From: Paractinoplanes abujensis
Lineage (GTDB): Bacteria > Actinomycetota > Actinomycetes > Mycobacteriales > Micromonosporaceae
NCBI RefSeq assembly: GCF_014204895.1
Contig: NZ_JACHMF010000001.1
Span: 3,162,001 to 3,226,000 of the forward strand
Direction: 5' to 3'
Length of the DNA: 64,000 nt
In this document: one piece after another, positions 16,213-23,650 of the stretch
Layout: the number at the start of each line of letters is the position of its first letter
Position numbering within the stretch: the first letter of the stretch is position 1
Made by a program: the position numbers and the translations under genes
The notes under the pieces: generated by a model
Told to the model about the DNA's origin: nothing
Database searches by the model: none
The model's input: only the letters and a program-made list of their open reading frames with translations

Positions 16213-17195
16213 CAGCTCTCCCGGATCGCCGAGCGCGGATCGAGCAGGGCCAGCGCCACGTCGACCACCAGGTTGATCAGCAGCACGCCGATGCCGTAGA
16301 CGAGCACCACGCCCTGCACCGTCGGGTAGTCCTTGGCCAGGATGGACTGGACGATCGTGCCGCCCAGCCCGGGCCAGGCGAAGATGTTCTCGACCAGCAC
16401 GGTGCCCGCCACGAGCGCGCCCAGCAGCAGGCCGCCGATCGTCAGCGTGGCGGTCAGCGCGTTGGGCAGGGCGTGCCGCAGGTAGACGGCCGTGGAGCGC
16501 AGACGTTTGGCTCGGGCCGTACGGATGTAGTCGGTCTGCATCACCGCGAGCAGTTCCACCCGTACGATCCGGGCCAGCATGAAGGCCGGGCCGATGGCCA
16601 GTGACAGCACCGGGAGCACGTACGAGTCGGGGCCGGAACGGCCGGCCACGGGGAGCCAGCCCAGCTGGACGCCGAAAACGAACACCAGCCCCACCGCCAT
16701 CAGGAACTCGGGGATGGTGGCGACGACGACACCGGTCGAGGTGAGGAACCAGTCCCCGCCGCGGCGCCGCCCGTGCCGGGCCAGCACGGTCATCAGCGTG
16801 CCCAGCGGCACCGAGACGACGACGGCCACGGCGAACGCCAGCAGCGCCATCTCGACGGTGGAACCGAGCCGGGCCGAGATCACCTCGCTCACCGGCAGCC
16901 CGGACGTCATCGAGACGCCCAGGTCGCCGGTCACGAGGTGGCCCAGGTAGTGCAGGTACTGCAGCCACAGCGGGTCGTTGAAGCCGAGCGCCTCGCGCCG
17001 CTGCTCGATCAGCGCGAGCGGGGCGGTCGGGCCCAGCGCCGCCCGTACGGGATCGCCAGGAAGCACGTGGATCATGAGGAACGCGGCGGTCACCAGCACC
17101 CAGACCGACACCACGAGCCGCGCCGCCCGGCGCAGGCCGAACCGTACCCACGGGTTGTCGGCCAGGGTCACCGGCCGGGACGCCACGATCGTCAT
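16212..17195 (-). CDS. Dipeptide/oligopeptide ABC transporter permease (DppB type)
   Basis: A 327-residue integral membrane permease. The first membrane segment is near residue 30, followed by the conserved periplasmic block LPGDPVRAALG and five further segments. The cytoplasmic EAA loop ARAKRLRSTAVYLRHALPNA contacts the ATPase. Start ATG at 17195 has a GGAGG ribosome site. It lies 12 bp downstream of the binding-protein gene and overlaps the permease-ATPase fusion by one base (TGATG), consistent with a single transporter operon. Confidence 0.92.
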   Translation of the reverse strand: MTIVASRPVTLADNPWVRFGLRRAARLVVSVWVLVTAAFLMIHVLPGDPVRAALGPTAPLALIEQRREALGFNDPLWLQYLHYLGHLVTGDLGVSMTSGLPVSEVISARLGSTVEMALLAFAVAVVVSVPLGTLMTVLARHGRRRGGDWFLTSTGVVVATIPEFLMAVGLVFVFGVQLGWLPVAGRSGPDSYVLPVLSLAIGPAFMLARIVRVELLAVMQTDYIRTARAKRLRSTAVYLRHALPNALTATLTIGGLLLGALVAGTVLVENIFAWPGLGGTIVQSILAKDYPTVQGVVLVYGIGVLLINLVVDVALALLDPRSAIRES

Positions 17196-17207
17196 GTCAG
17201 CCTCCGG

Positions 17208-18755
17208 TCAGCCCAGCATGCGGATCGACGACGGGTCGACGTCACCTTCGGAGAGGTTGAACTCGACCCCGTTGCCGATCGACGGCGCGTTGGAGTTGGC
17301 GAACGGCACCAGGTCCAGATTCGACACCACCGCCTTCTCGGCCGCGGCCCACTGCGCACAACCGCTCTCGCCGGTCAGTTTCTGGGCCTCGGTGACCGCG
17401 GCGACGTATTCCTTGTTGTCGAAGGCGGCGAAGTTGGCCCCGTTGGGCGGAGTCGGTCCGGACAGGAACGAGATCAGCTGGCTGGGCAGCGTCACGCCGA
17501 TCGGGAACAGCGCCACGTCCCAGGCCAGCTGACCGGCGGCGATCTGTCCGACCTGCGTGGTCGTCACCGACTTGAGTTCCACCTGTACGCCGGCCGCCTG
17601 CCACTGCTGCTGCAGGAGCTCGGCGGCGGCCTGCGCACCCGGGTTGCCGGTGTTGCCCCAGGCCACCACGAGCTTCTTGCCGACGGCCCCGGTGGCGGCC
17701 AGGGCCGTCTTGCCTCCCGCGGCGTCGAAGGCCGGCAGGTTGCCGGTCACCGTGTCGCCCTTGCAGGGGGTCATCGCCGGGGCGACCAGGCCGGTCGCCG
17801 CGGTGCCGCGGCCGCTGGTGAAGACCTGCTGCATCTGGTTCAGGTCGACCGACTGGATCAGCGCCTTGCGCACGGCCAGGTCGGCGGTCGGCAGCCCGGC
17901 CTTCTGGTTGAACCAGAGCTCGCCGGTCGGGGCCAGCACGTCGCGCTTGAGGAACTGGTCGCCCTGCAGCCGGGCGGTGTCGGGGCCGGTGAACCGGGCC
18001 ACGTTGACCTCGCCCGAGAGCACCAGGTTGGCGGTGGTGGTCTCGTTGGTGATGACCCGGATGACCACCTTGTCGGGCAGGCCCACCGTGTCGGCCTTGT
18101 AGTCGCCCGGCCCCCACGCGTACTCCTTGCGCCGGGTCAGCGTGTAGTGATCGTCCGGCACGGCCTCGGTCACCGTGTACGCCCCGGTGCCTTCGGACGC
18201 CTGCTTGAGCGTGGTCCGGTCGGCCAGGCCCTTCTCGCAGACGATCGGCAGGCCACCCAGGTTGCGCTCGAGGAACGCGTCGGGCGTGGGCGAGGTGACG
18301 CTGACCGTGCCCGCGGTGTCGTCGGCGGTGGCCTTCGCGCCGGCCGGCACGTAGAGGCCGATCCGGGTCGAGGAGTTCTTGGGGTCGCCGACGAAGGTGA
18401 TGTTCTTGGCCACCGTGGCCGCGGTCAGGGGCGTGCCGTCCGCGCAGGTGATGCCCTTGCGCAGGGTGAAGGTGGCCGCCGTGCTGGTCGACTCCCACTT
18501 CTCGGCCAGACCGGGCAGCGTCTTGCCGTCCGGCGCGAACCCGAGCAGGGAGTCGTACAGGAATCGGTCGACCTGGCCGGTGACTGTCAGGGACGTGAAG
18601 TGAGGATCGAGGTTGCCGGGGTCGCCCGCGACAGCCATCGTGAACGTCTTGCCGTTGACGGGCTGGCGGCCGCTCGCGCCGCCCCCGCCGTCGTTACCGC
18701 AGGCGGCCGCGAGCACCACAGTGCCCAGCGCGGCCGCGTATCGCCAAGCCTTCAT
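17208..18755 (-). CDS. Peptide-binding lipoprotein of ABC transporter (SBP family 5)
   Basis: A 515-residue extracellular substrate-binding protein anchored as a lipoprotein: a short signal peptide and lipobox LAAAC with Cys19, followed by a Gly-rich linker. The mature part begins KTFTMAVAGDPGNLDPH, characteristic of the DppA/OppA family (SBP_bac_5). It captures peptides or related compounds for the DppB/DppC-D/DppF machinery. It is the first gene of the operon (GGAGG ribosome site before ATG 18755). The substrate cannot be read from sequence; the downstream S12 hydrolase and D-to-L enzymes suggest peptides with D-residues, for example from peptidoglycan. Confidence 0.9.
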   Translation of the reverse strand: MKAWRYAAALGTVVLAAACGNDGGGGASGRQPVNGKTFTMAVAGDPGNLDPHFTSLTVTGQVDRFLYDSLLGFAPDGKTLPGLAEKWESTSTAATFTLRKGITCADGTPLTAATVAKNITFVGDPKNSSTRIGLYVPAGAKATADDTAGTVSVTSPTPDAFLERNLGGLPIVCEKGLADRTTLKQASEGTGAYTVTEAVPDDHYTLTRRKEYAWGPGDYKADTVGLPDKVVIRVITNETTTANLVLSGEVNVARFTGPDTARLQGDQFLKRDVLAPTGELWFNQKAGLPTADLAVRKALIQSVDLNQMQQVFTSGRGTAATGLVAPAMTPCKGDTVTGNLPAFDAAGGKTALAATGAVGKKLVVAWGNTGNPGAQAAAELLQQQWQAAGVQVELKSVTTTQVGQIAAGQLAWDVALFPIGVTLPSQLISFLSGPTPPNGANFAAFDNKEYVAAVTEAQKLTGESGCAQWAAAEKAVVSNLDLVPFANSNAPSIGNGVEFNLSEGDVDPSSIRMLG

Positions 18756-18821
18756 CGTGCCTCCACGTGCTGCGTGTCACAGCAGCCTGCCGAGCACACG
18801 GGTGCCTTGTCTTTGGTGCCG

Positions 18822-18851
18822 CCGACAACATGACACCGGTCCAGTTGTCGG
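18822..18851. promoter_or_regulatory. Inverted repeat between tetR and the transporter operon
   Basis: CCGACAAC (18822-18829) and GTTGTCGG (18844-18851) form a perfect 8-bp inverted repeat with a 14-bp centre. It is 1 bp past the tetR-like stop and about 67 bp upstream of the binding-protein start. No T-run follows on either strand, so an operator for the transporter operon (possibly for the PucR protein) is as likely as a terminator for tetR. Confidence 0.45.
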
Positions 18852-18852
18852 T

Positions 18853-19413
18853 TCAGACCAGGCGGGCCACTGCCCTTACCACGGCCGTACGGCGGTCGGG
18901 TTGCCCGCCCATTTCGGCCGACGCCGCGAACTCCGGGTTGAGCGAGTTCCACGAGGCGGCCATGGACTGGATGAGGGTGAGCAACTCGGCGGGGGTGAAG
19001 TCGGGGCTGAGCCGGCCCTCGGCCTGCGCGGCGGCCAGCGCGGCCAGGCGGTCGTGGTTGGCCGCGTGCACCACCGCCAGACCGGGGCCGTGCGGGCGCT
19101 CCAGGCGATACCACATGGTCAGGCGCTGGGCGTGCGGGTGCTCGGCGAAGTAGTCGAACATGCGGCCCGCGTATCCCGGCAGGTCGGCGGCGTCGAAGCG
19201 TACGGACTCGAGGGTTTGCTGCGCGCTGGCCGTGAACACGATGTCGAACAGCCTGTCCTTGTTGCCGAAGTAGGCGTAGATCCGTTCCTTGCTGCTCGCC
19301 GCGCGCTCGGCCACCCGGTCCATCCGCGCGCCGGCGATCCCGTAGTTCGCGAACTCGGCGGTGGCGGCGGCGAGGATGCGGCGGCGGGAGTCTTCCGGAT
19401 CACGTACGGCCAT
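18853..19413 (-). CDS. TetR-family transcriptional repressor
   Basis: A 186-residue TetR-type regulator. The N-terminal helix-turn-helix is clear (RRRILAAATAEFANYGIAGA, then MDRVAERAASSKERIYAYFGNKD), with the usual YxYFxNK motif ending helix 4. The C-terminal ligand domain resembles those of TetR proteins with a TetR_C-type fold and is not informative for ligand. It is divergent from an SDR gene 72 bp away, with palindromes between the two starts, so it most probably represses that SDR gene and itself. Confidence 0.88.
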   Translation of the reverse strand: MAVRDPEDSRRRILAAATAEFANYGIAGARMDRVAERAASSKERIYAYFGNKDRLFDIVFTASAQQTLESVRFDAADLPGYAGRMFDYFAEHPHAQRLTMWYRLERPHGPGLAVVHAANHDRLAALAAAQAEGRLSPDFTPAELLTLIQSMAASWNSLNPEFAASAEMGGQPDRRTAVVRAVARLV

Positions 19414-19427
19414 GCTTCCGGACTCTA

Positions 19428-19471
19428 CCAACCTACTGGTTGGTTGGCTAACGTGGAACCAACTAGCTAGT
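19428..19471. promoter_or_regulatory. Palindromic operator region between tetR and SDR genes
   Basis: CCAACC-TACT-GGTTGG (19428-19443, perfect arms) and ACTAGCTAGT (19462-19471, perfect palindrome) lie in the 72-bp divergent promoter region, which is notably AT-richer than its surroundings. TTGG/CCAA words recur (TTGGTTGG, GGAACCAAC). This is the expected place and form for a TetR-family operator controlling both genes. Confidence 0.6.
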
Positions 19472-19485
19472 AGGTAGGAGTCTCG

Positions 19486-20307
19486 ATGTCTCGCACCTGG
19501 TTCATCACCGGCAGCTCGCGCGGCCTCGGCCGGGAACTGACGATCGCCGCGCTCGACGCCGGCGACAACGTCGTGGCCACGGCCCGCCGGCCGGAACAGC
19601 TCAAGGATCTGGCCACCGATCGCCTGCTGCCGCTCGCGCTCGACGTGACCGACCCGGCCGCCGTCGCCGCCGCCGTGGCCGCCGCCGTCGACCGCTTCGG
19701 CCGGCTCGACGTGGTCGTCAACAACGCCGGCTACGCCAACTCGGGGTCGATCGAGGACACCCCGATGGACGACTTCCGCGCGCAGGTGGAGGCCAACTTC
19801 TTCGGCGCGGTGCTGGTCACCAAGGCCGCCCTGCCGATCCTGCGGCGGCAGCGCTCCGGCCACTTCCTGCAGTTCTCGTCGATCGGGGGCCGGGTCGGCG
19901 GCACCGCGGGCAACGCGGCCTACCAGGCGGCCAAGCACGCCCTCGAGGGCTTCTCGAACGTGCTCAACACCGAGGTGGCCCCGCTCGGCATCAAGGTCAC
20001 CATCGTCGAGCCAGGCCCGTTCCGCACCGGTTACGGCTCGTCGATGCGGTTCCACCCGGTGAGCCCCGGCTACGAGCAGACGGTGGGCACGGTCAACGAC
20101 TTCCGCCGGCAGAGCGAGGGCACCTGGGCCGGCGATCCCGCGCGGGCCGCCCGCATCCTGGTCGACATCGTCGGCCGGCCCGAGCCGCCGCTGCGGCTGC
20201 TGCTGGGCGCGCAGGCCGTCGAGATCGCCGCGAAGGCCTCAGCGGAACGAGCCTCGGAGGCGGACCGGTGGGCCGAGGTGAGCCGCTCGGCCGACTTCCC
20301 CGCGTAG
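19486..20307 (+). CDS. Short-chain dehydrogenase/reductase
   Basis: A 273-residue classical SDR. The NAD(P)-binding motif is TGSSRGLG (9-16), NNAGYAN marks the central strand, Ser at SSIGG and the catalytic YxxxK is present (AAYQAAKHAL). Arg after the glycine motif and ARR further on suggest NADPH preference. It starts 7 bases after a TAGGAG ribosome site. The subgroup often carries out reduction of aldehydes or ketones in detoxification; the substrate is unknown. Likely repressed by the divergent TetR protein. A related SDR lies at 33327-34136. Confidence 0.88.
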   Translation: MSRTWFITGSSRGLGRELTIAALDAGDNVVATARRPEQLKDLATDRLLPLALDVTDPAAVAAAVAAAVDRFGRLDVVVNNAGYANSGSIEDTPMDDFRAQVEANFFGAVLVTKAALPILRRQRSGHFLQFSSIGGRVGGTAGNAAYQAAKHALEGFSNVLNTEVAPLGIKVTIVEPGPFRTGYGSSMRFHPVSPGYEQTVGTVNDFRRQSEGTWAGDPARAARILVDIVGRPEPPLRLLLGAQAVEIAAKASAERASEADRWAEVSRSADFPA

Positions 20308-20360
20308 GGGTGTCGTTTTCGTCCAAGACCGTGCGGTGATCGGCTTCTACGCTTGGGGGC

Positions 20361-20933
20361 ATGCGAGAAATTGTGTACACGGGGTTCATGTCGCTCGACG
20401 GGGTCGTCGACTCCCCCGGCGGGGCGGTGGAGGGTCACCGCAGCGGCGGCTGGGTCTTCCAGGACATCGAGTTCGTGCCCGAGGCGTGGACGATCAAGGG
20501 CGAGGAGCTCGAGGAGACCACGGCCCTGATGTTCGGCGGGCGCAGCTACGAGGCCTTCGCGGCCGTCTGGCCCGGCTCGGCCGACCACGTCGCTTACAAA
20601 GACCTTCCCAAGTACGTCGTGTCGAGCTCGCTGTCCGAGGACGCGCTGGTCGACGGGTGGGGCCCGCAGACGGTTCTGCGCTCCACCGAGGAGGTCGCCG
20701 CGCTGAAGGAGGGCGAGGGCGGCGCCATCTTCGTGCACGGCAGCGCCGAACTGGCCCGGCGGCTGTCCGAGGCGGGGCTGATCGACCGCTACCACCTGCT
20801 GGTCTTCCCGGTGCTGCTGGGCGCGGGCAAGAGCCTGTTCAGCCGGGAGGACAACGACAAGCGCACGCTGACCCTGCGCTCGTCCGAGGCCTACAAGAAC
20901 GGCATCCTCAAGCTGATCTACGACGTGAACTGA
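20361..20933 (+). CDS. RibD C-terminal/dihydrofolate-reductase-like family protein
   Basis: A 190-residue protein with the pattern of the RibD_C/YwjB-type reductase-like family: start MREIVYTGFMSLDGVVDSPGG, a central LMFGGRSYEAF, FVHGSAELARRL, and LLVFPVLLGAGKSLF near the end. Members share the DHFR fold and bind NADPH but are rarely true DHFRs or riboflavin enzymes. The function is unknown. The last 16 bp overlap the convergent AraC-type gene. Confidence 0.85.
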   Translation: MREIVYTGFMSLDGVVDSPGGAVEGHRSGGWVFQDIEFVPEAWTIKGEELEETTALMFGGRSYEAFAAVWPGSADHVAYKDLPKYVVSSSLSEDALVDGWGPQTVLRSTEEVAALKEGEGGAIFVHGSAELARRLSEAGLIDRYHLLVFPVLLGAGKSLFSREDNDKRTLTLRSSEAYKNGILKLIYDVN

Positions 20934-21637
20934 TCCGCCGCCTGCTCCAGGTTGAGCGAGATCGCGCCGCCGGCGCCCTCGCGCAGCTGTTTCGAGGTGC
21001 GGCCGACGTAGCGGCGCAGGGCCCGGGCCAGGTGCGGCTCGTCGAAGTAGCCGAGACCGGTGACCACGTCGGCCACCGGGGCGGCGGCAGCCAGCCGGGT
21101 GGCGGCCTCGGTCACGCGTTCGATCTGGTGGACCGTGCCGCGGGTCAGCCCGGTCGCGGCGCGGAAACGGCGTTCGAGGGTGCGCGGGGTGACGTCGGGA
21201 CGGCCGCCGCGGCGGACCTCGGTCACCAGCGGGTCGCGGACGATCGCACCCGCGCGGACCAGGCGGTCGACCAGGGCCTCGGCGTCGTCGGGGCCCGGCG
21301 TCTCCCAGCGGTCGCCGGCCAGGCGGAAGAACCTGCCGGTGGCGTCGGGCAGCTCGAGCCCGCCGTCGACTAGGGCCGCCGTGGGCACGATGCGCAGCGA
21401 CGTGCCCACGGCGAAGTCGATGCCGACGAACGTGGCGCCCTCGGGCACGGGGGCCGCGCTCGGGCCGGTCTCGGGGCCGGTGACGGCCGCGTACGAGCGC
21501 CCCTGCCGCTGCCAGAACACCAGGCCCCAGTGCACCCCGGCGACGGAGGTCATCTCCGTGACCCGCTCGCTCGTGCAGGTCCAGACCTCGCTCACCCACG
21601 GCGAATCGGACCCGCGCGCCTGGAACCGCAGCTGCAT
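20918..21637 (-). CDS. AraC-family transcriptional regulator
   Basis: A 239-residue regulator. The C-terminal half carries an AraC DNA-binding domain (TPRTLERRFRAATGLTRGTV, then VADVVTGLGYFDEPHLARAL), and the N-terminal half is a cupin-like sensor (WGLVFWQRQGRSYAAVTGPE). ATG at 21637 gives a full-length family member; the frame continues upstream but with implausible sequence. It converges on and overlaps the RibD-like gene by 16 bp. Its promoter is back-to-back with the mannanase promoter; no operator of its own is obvious. Confidence 0.85.
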   Translation of the reverse strand: MQLRFQARGSDSPWVSEVWTCTSERVTEMTSVAGVHWGLVFWQRQGRSYAAVTGPETGPSAAPVPEGATFVGIDFAVGTSLRIVPTAALVDGGLELPDATGRFFRLAGDRWETPGPDDAEALVDRLVRAGAIVRDPLVTEVRRGGRPDVTPRTLERRFRAATGLTRGTVHQIERVTEAATRLAAAAPVADVVTGLGYFDEPHLARALRRYVGRTSKQLREGAGGAISLNLEQAADQFTS

Positions 21638-21718
21638 CGTCGAAGCGTACGGGAAACCGGCTTTGTTGCATCGACGTTTCCGAATGGTTGACAACGCTGT
21701 CACGCTCGCTCACGCTCA

Positions 21719-21732
21719 TGGGAGCGCTCCCA
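21719..21732. promoter_or_regulatory. Perfect CebR/CelR-type operator before the mannanase gene
   Basis: TGGGAGCGCTCCCA is a perfect 14-bp palindrome identical to the operator bound by the LacI-family cellobiose repressors CelR (Thermobifida) and CebR (Streptomyces). It sits 21 bp before the GTG start at 21753. A TTGACA hexamer at 21688-21693 may be the -35 box, putting the operator just downstream of a weak -10 and able to block initiation. No LacI gene is in the window. Confidence 0.85.
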
Positions 21733-21752
21733 AACCCCTTGAGGTGATCCCC

Positions 21753-23153
21753 GTGAACGTGCGAAGAAGATGGCTGGCCGGACTCGCTGCCCTGGTGGCC
21801 GCGGCCGGGCTGGCGCTCACCGTCGCCACACAACCCGCGGCCGCGGCGACCGGCATCAAGGTCAGCGGCACCCAGATCCTCGAAGCCAACGGCAACCCGT
21901 TCGTGATGCGCGGCGTCAACCACGCGCACACCTGGTACGCCGACCGGTTCTCGTCGCTGGCCGACATCAAGGCGCTCGGCGCCAACACCGTACGGGTCGT
22001 GCTGAGCACCGGTGACCGGTGGACCCGCAACGACGCCACCGACGTGGCCCGGGTGATCGCCGAGTGCAAGCGCCTGCGGCTGATCTGCGTGCTCGAGGCG
22101 CACGACACCACCGGCTACGGCGAGGACGCGGCGGCCACCACCCTGGCCAAGGCCACCGACTACTGGATCAGCATCAAGAGCGCCCTGGACGGGCAGGAGA
22201 ACTACGTCGTCCTGAACATCGGCAACGAGCCGTACGGGAACCAGAACGCCACCGGCTGGATCAACGACACCAAGACCGCGATCAGTCGTCTGCGCGCGGC
22301 CGGCTTCGCGCACGCGCTCATGGTGGACGCGCCCAACTGGGGCCAGGACTGGCAGTTCATCATGCGCGACAACGCCGCCTCGGTCTTCGCCGCCGACCCG
22401 CAGCGCAACACGATCTTCAGCATCCACATGTACGGGGTCTTCGACACCGCGGCCGAGATCACCGATTACGTCGGCCGGTTCCAGACCGCCGGCCTGCCGC
22501 TGGTGATCGGCGAGTTCGGCTTCAACCACTCCGACGGCAACCCCGACGAGGACACCATCCTGGCCACCGCCCAGGCCCGCGGCATCGGCTACCTGGGCTG
22601 GTCGTGGAGCGGCAACGGCGGCGGCGTGGAATACCTCGACATGGTCACCGGCTTCAACCCGGCCCAGCTGACGACGTGGGGCCAGCGCCTCTTCAACGGC
22701 GCCAACGGCATCAAGGCCACCGCCCGCGAGGCCACCATCTACGGCGGCACCACCCCACCCACGACGCCGCCGACCACACCCCCGACCACGCCTCCCACCA
22801 CACCCCCGACGACGCCTCCCACCACACCGCCGACCACACCCCCGGCCACGGGCGCCTGCACGGCCACCTACGCCGTGACCGGCTCGTGGGGCAGCGGCTT
22901 CCAGGGCGCGGTTACCGTCACCGCCGGCTCGGCGCCGATCCGCGGCTGGACCGTCACCTGGACGTGGCCCAGCGGTCAGCAGTTCACCAACACCTGGAAC
23001 GCGTCGGTCACCACCTCGGGCAGCGCCGTCACCGCCCGCAACATGCCCTACAACGGCACCCTGGCCGCGGGCGCCAACGCGACCTGGGGCTTCACCGCCT
23101 CGAGCACCGGCACCAACACGGCCCCCACCGGCGTGACCTGCGTCGCCGCCTGA
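21753..23153 (+). CDS. Secreted GH5 endo-beta-1,4-mannanase with CBM2
   Basis: A 466-residue exported enzyme. A signal peptide covers about 1-32, with RRR, a long hydrophobic stretch and an Ala-rich cleavage area. The GH5 domain (about 35-330) has FVMRGVNHAHTWY and the two catalytic glutamates, Glu159 (NIGNEPYG, acid/base) and Glu254 (VIGEFGF, nucleophile); the sequence looks like actinobacterial GH5 subfamily 8 mannanases. A (TPPT)n linker follows and then a C-terminal CBM2 (CTATYAVTGSWGSGFQGAVT). GTG at 21753 is preferred to GTG 21744 because of the GAGG site. Regulated by the CelR/CebR-type box. Depolymerises mannan outside the cell; a cellulase activity cannot be excluded. Confidence 0.88.
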   Translation: MNVRRRWLAGLAALVAAAGLALTVATQPAAAATGIKVSGTQILEANGNPFVMRGVNHAHTWYADRFSSLADIKALGANTVRVVLSTGDRWTRNDATDVARVIAECKRLRLICVLEAHDTTGYGEDAAATTLAKATDYWISIKSALDGQENYVVLNIGNEPYGNQNATGWINDTKTAISRLRAAGFAHALMVDAPNWGQDWQFIMRDNAASVFAADPQRNTIFSIHMYGVFDTAAEITDYVGRFQTAGLPLVIGEFGFNHSDGNPDEDTILATAQARGIGYLGWSWSGNGGGVEYLDMVTGFNPAQLTTWGQRLFNGANGIKATAREATIYGGTTPPTTPPTTPPTTPPTTPPTTPPTTPPTTPPATGACTATYAVTGSWGSGFQGAVTVTAGSAPIRGWTVTWTWPSGQQFTNTWNASVTTSGSAVTARNMPYNGTLAAGANATWGFTASSTGTNTAPTGVTCVAA

Positions 23154-23163
23154 CACACACCCT

Positions 23164-23198
23164 GGCCGCTCCGGGCCTTCCTACCGCCCGGAGCGGCC
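23164..23198 (+). terminator. Strong hairpin after the mannanase gene
   Basis: GGCCGCTCCGGGC (23164-23176) and GCCCGGAGCGGCC (23186-23198) form a perfect 13-bp stem with a 9-base loop, 10 bp after the stop codon. There is no T-run, which is common for actinobacterial terminators. Confidence 0.75.
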
Positions 23199-23490
23199 CC
23201 CTCCGCAAGAGCCGGACGTTGTCGGCGATCGTGCACCTTCGGCTGACGCCCACGCGAGCGAAGCCGCACATTGAACGCTCGGCCGGCCCCGGAGCGGCAC
23301 AATCCGCAAGAGCCCGACGTTGCCGGCGATCGTGCAGCTTCGGCTGACGCCCACGCGAGCGAAGCCGCACATTGAACGCTCGGCCGGCCCCGGAGCGGCA
23401 CAATCCGCAAGAGCCCGACGTTGCCGGCGATCGTGCAGCTTCGGCTGACGCCCACGCGAGCGAAGCCGCACATTGAACGCTCGGCCGGCC
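23184..23490. repeat. 101-bp tandem repeat, about three copies
   Basis: GGCGATCGTGCA recurs at 23224, 23325 and 23426, an exact 101-bp period. Copies two and three are essentially identical; the first is diverged at its left end, where it merges with the mannanase terminator hairpin (GGAGCGGC is shared). Each unit contains GAGCGAAGCCGCACATTGAA and AATCCGCAAGAGCCCGACGT. The non-triplet period argues against coding. Confidence 0.85.
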
Positions 23491-23497
23491 CCCGCCC

Positions 23498-23650
23498 GAG
23501 CGAAACCGCACGTTCCGAGCGGTGACGAACACTCGGACAATGCCCGCCCAAGCGCGCACGTTCCGAACGATGGCAAGCACTCGGACAATGCCCGCCCGAG
23601 CGCGCACGTTCCGAGCGATGGCGAACACTCGGACAATCCCGGCCCGAGCA
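23498..23650. repeat. 48-bp tandem repeat, about three copies
   Basis: ACTCGGACAA recurs at 23531, 23579 and 23627 (48-bp period), each followed by TGCCCGCCC or TCCCGGCCC and GAGCGCGCACGTTCCGAGCG variants. The core word GAGCG-(AA)-(GC)-CGCACGTT is shared with the preceding 101-bp unit, so the two arrays are related rather than independent. Confidence 0.8.

Noticed and set aside
20070..23156. A minus-strand frame of over 1000 codons opposite the SDR, RibD-like, AraC and mannanase genes
   Set aside because: It is the high-GC shadow of real genes: no domain, poor codon bias for that strand and it crosses recognised genes in both directions.
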